Positions 13,120 to 14,953 of a stretch of DNA of 14,953 bases are shown piece after piece. The stretch covers positions 1 through 14,953 of the forward strand of contig CADCUW010000339.1 of NCBI GenBank assembly GCA_902805985.1, written 5' to 3'. The notes beneath the pieces were generated by a model that worked only from the letters and a program-made list of their open reading frames with translations, had not been told where the DNA came from and did not search any database. A program made the position numbers and the translations under genes. This stretch comes from an uncultured Rubrobacteraceae bacterium (lineage in GTDB: Bacteria > Actinomycetota > Rubrobacteria > Rubrobacterales > Rubrobacteraceae). Within the stretch, counting starts at the first letter, position 1. Each line of letters starts with the position of its first letter.

Positions 13120-14223
13120 CTAACCCCCAAGGTCGAACTCTAGGAACTTGCCGTCCCTCTGGATCAACTCCCCGTCGGCGTAGAGCTCGCCGCCGTTGCG
13201 CAGGTCGCAGACGAGGTCCGTGTGAACGCTCGAGTCGTTGAAGCCGCCGGTCTCCTTGTAGGAGCGGCCGATCGCGAGGTGGACGGTGCCGCCGAGCTTC
13301 TCGTCGAAGAGTACGTTGCCGCTCGCGCGGCCGATGTTGTAGTTGGTGCCGATGCCGATCTCCCCCAGGTACCGCGCCCCGGCATCGGTATCTAGCAGGC
13401 TCCTTAGGTACTCCCCACCCTTCTCGGCCTCAGACCCGACGACCTTCCCGTCCTCGAACCGCAGGGTGACACCGGCCACCTCCCGCCCGCCGATGGCCGC
13501 CGGTACCCCGAAGTGGACGTGGCCGTTGGCGGAATCCTCGATGGGCCCCGTAAAGACCTCCCCGCAGGGCATGTTCCGCCTCCCGGCGGAGTTCACGAAG
13601 GTGCGCCCCGCAACCGAGAGCGTCAGGTCCGTGCCCGGACCGACGAGGCGAAGCTCTTGTGCCTCCTCCAGACGCTCCTTGAGGCGTGCCTGCTCGTTGG
13701 ACTTCTCCTGCCAGTAGCGGACGGGGTCTTCCTCGTCGAGGCCCATGGCCCCAAAGGCGAAGTCCTCGTACTCGGTGAGGCCCATGCCCGCCTCCTGGGC
13801 CAGAGCCGCCGTCGGGAAGAGCGTGAGCACCCAGCGGTTCTTCTCCAGCATGGCCTCCGAGAGTGGCCGGTTGAGCTCCGCGAGCGCCCGCTGCTTCGCC
13901 GGGTCCACGTTCGCCAGAGCCCGCGTGTTCGACGGTGCCTTTATGCCTATCTCCGCGTCGGCCTCCTCGGAGACGAAGCGCCGGATAGAAGGGATAGTCT
14001 TGTAGTGGACGTCCCGCGCGTGCTCGAAGAAGATCTCCTGCATCCCCGGAAGCTGCAGCTGCAAGACCGGCACGGCCCCGACCTGCAAGAGCCGGGTGTA
14101 GAGCGCCTTGACCAGCGGTTCCGCCCCGACCTCCCCGAAGACGACCACCTGCTCGCCCTCCCCCGCCCCGACCGAGTAATCCACGAGCACCCGCGCCAGC
14201 TTCTCCAGACGTTCGTCTCTCAA
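13120..14223 (-). CDS. M29-family metallo-aminopeptidase (AmpS/PepS type)
   Basis: This 367-residue cytoplasmic two-metal aminopeptidase removes N-terminal residues from peptides. Ligands expected from structures of the family are present: E222 (PCGEVFTGP), E288 (GEIGIGTN), H315 and Y322 (TVHLAIGRSYKETGG), and H334 and D336 (SVHTDLVCDL). The 66-residue spacing of the first two Glu equals that of the Thermus enzyme as I recall it. Length is slightly below the usual 400-410. The TTG start at 14221-14223 follows AGGAGGG by three bases, tighter than usual. It lies 35 bases downstream of the sugar isomerase and two bases upstream of the nearest possible small-gene start, so it is probably in one operon. 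Family is certain; physiological peptides are unknown. Confidence 0.93.
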   Translation of the reverse strand: MRDERLEKLARVLVDYSVGAGEGEQVVVFGEVGAEPLVKALYTRLLQVGAVPVLQLQLPGMQEIFFEHARDVHYKTIPSIRRFVSEEADAEIGIKAPSNTRALANVDPAKQRALAELNRPLSEAMLEKNRWVLTLFPTAALAQEAGMGLTEYEDFAFGAMGLDEEDPVRYWQEKSNEQARLKERLEEAQELRLVGPGTDLTLSVAGRTFVNSAGRRNMPCGEVFTGPIEDSANGHVHFGVPAAIGGREVAGVTLRFEDGKVVGSEAEKGGEYLRSLLDTDAGARYLGEIGIGTNYNIGRASGNVLFDEKLGGTVHLAIGRSYKETGGFNDSSVHTDLVCDLRNGGELYADGELIQRDGKFLEFDLGG

Positions 14224-14258
14224 GAACCCTCCTCTAGATCCAACTGCAAAAGAGCTTA

Positions 14259-14953
14259 TCAGGAGGCCTCGGCGGCCGTCCCCCGGAGCCCCTCCCTCGT
14301 GTATTCCAGTGCCGCGCGCATCCTGGCGAGGATCACCTCAGGGTCGGGCGTTCCGAGCGGCCAGGGCTTGAGCTCCAGGCTGACGGCGCCCGGGTAATCG
14401 TTGGCGGGGAGCGTCGCCAGGAAGGGCTTGAGGGGCAGCTTTCCCTTGCCCGGAAGCCGGTGATCATCCTTGCCGGCGACGAGGTTGGAGTCCGAAAGGT
14501 GGACGTGCCGGAGTTGGCCGGCCAGCGTCTCCCTTGCGGCAAGCAGGTCGATTCCGCTCGCGCCGACGTGGCTCGCATCGAGCGTCACCTCCCCGACGCC
14601 CGCGAGGTGCTCCGGCAAGTGGCAGCTCCCGCGGCGTACCCCGAAGAAACCAGGGTTGTTGGCAGGCATGTTCTCGACGGCGACCGTAACGCCCTCCCCT
14701 CGGGCGGCGGCGAGCGTCCCCGCCGCCCAGCGGCGCAGGGGGCGTCCCGGGGGCGGCGGGTGTGCGACGACGAGTGGACAGGAGATCCTGCGCGCCAGCC
14801 GCGCGCTGCGCACCAGGGTCTCCTCAGGCCCGAGACGCCACGCGCCCTGGTAGATCGGCGGGTGCAACGCCAGGATGGGCAGACCGTGTCTGCCGGCGAG
14901 GTCGACCAGGTAGGCCGGCTGGTGGGTGTCCCAGCGGTCGTCCATCATGACTT
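14259..14953 (-). CDS. Sugar phosphate isomerase/epimerase-like TIM barrel, 5'-truncated by the window edge
   Basis: The visible part, about 231 residues, belongs to the AP-endonuclease-2/xylose-isomerase-like TIM-barrel family, whose members isomerise or epimerise sugars using a divalent metal. Features are LALHPPIY, a VVAHPP strand end, VAVENMPANN, TLDASHVGASG, LRHVHLSDSN with HLSD metal/substrate residues, and a Glu in VSLELKP near the C-terminus. The reading frame stays open to the right edge. It begins VMMDDRWDTHQPA at the first visible codons, so the N-terminus (about 30-40 residues) is missing. It is the first visible gene of the minus-strand cluster ending in MATE. Substrate unknown. 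Confidence 0.87.
   Translation of the reverse strand, partial: VMMDDRWDTHQPAYLVDLAGRHGLPILALHPPIYQGAWRLGPEETLVRSARLARRISCPLVVAHPPPPGRPLRRWAAGTLAAARGEGVTVAVENMPANNPGFFGVRRGSCHLPEHLAGVGEVTLDASHVGASGIDLLAARETLAGQLRHVHLSDSNLVAGKDDHRLPGKGKLPLKPFLATLPANDYPGAVSLELKPWPLGTPDPEVILARMRAALEYTREGLRGTAAEAS

Overview
The window is high-GC DNA with frequent GTG and TTG starts, SD-type leaders, short gene overlaps and actinobacterial gene families (polyphosphate glucokinase, XRE regulator with a C-terminal ligand domain, WHG-domain TetR, small cupins). This suggests an actinobacterium, probably Rubrobacter-like. The genus is inferred from gene style and not proven. No tRNA, rRNA, CRISPR array, phage or plasmid genes were seen. 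Most of the window is ordinary chromosome.

Left part (1-4950): a truncated NAD-dependent sugar epimerase on the minus strand diverges from a three-gene iron(III) ABC importer. The importer comprises a binding lipoprotein with the Tyr-Tyr iron ligands, a fused two-domain permease and an ATPase that overlaps the permease stop. A Fur-box-like palindrome lies in the leader. A small winged-helix protein follows, convergent with the importer.

Middle (4951-9450): a polyphosphate glucokinase converges on a HAD phosphatase-folE pair (minus strand; HAD is upstream and the gap is 4 nt). The FolE keeps its zinc and catalytic residues but lacks two charged residues that bind the GTP triphosphate in canonical enzymes. 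A 396-base stretch with no convincing gene follows. Then an XRE regulator and a PdxI-type pyridoxal reductase diverge around a perfect 10-bp inverted repeat. After the reductase lies a decayed start of a 3-hydroxyisobutyrate-dehydrogenase-like gene, disrupted by a 13-bp tandem duplication.

Right part (9450-14953): a WHG-type TetR regulator with a palindromic operator precedes a SnoaL-like ester cyclase and a cupin that overlap. A shrunken IS701-like transposase remnant abuts the cupin and appears to supply its stop codon. On the minus strand, a probable operon reads sugar isomerase/epimerase (truncated at the window edge), M29 aminopeptidase, a 74-residue unknown protein and a MATE exporter, with short gaps or overlaps.

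No clearly new system was found. The points most worth checking are the altered FolE pocket with its coupled HAD phosphatase, the regulator-PdxI operator, the TetR/ester cyclase/cupin module, and the IS remnant.
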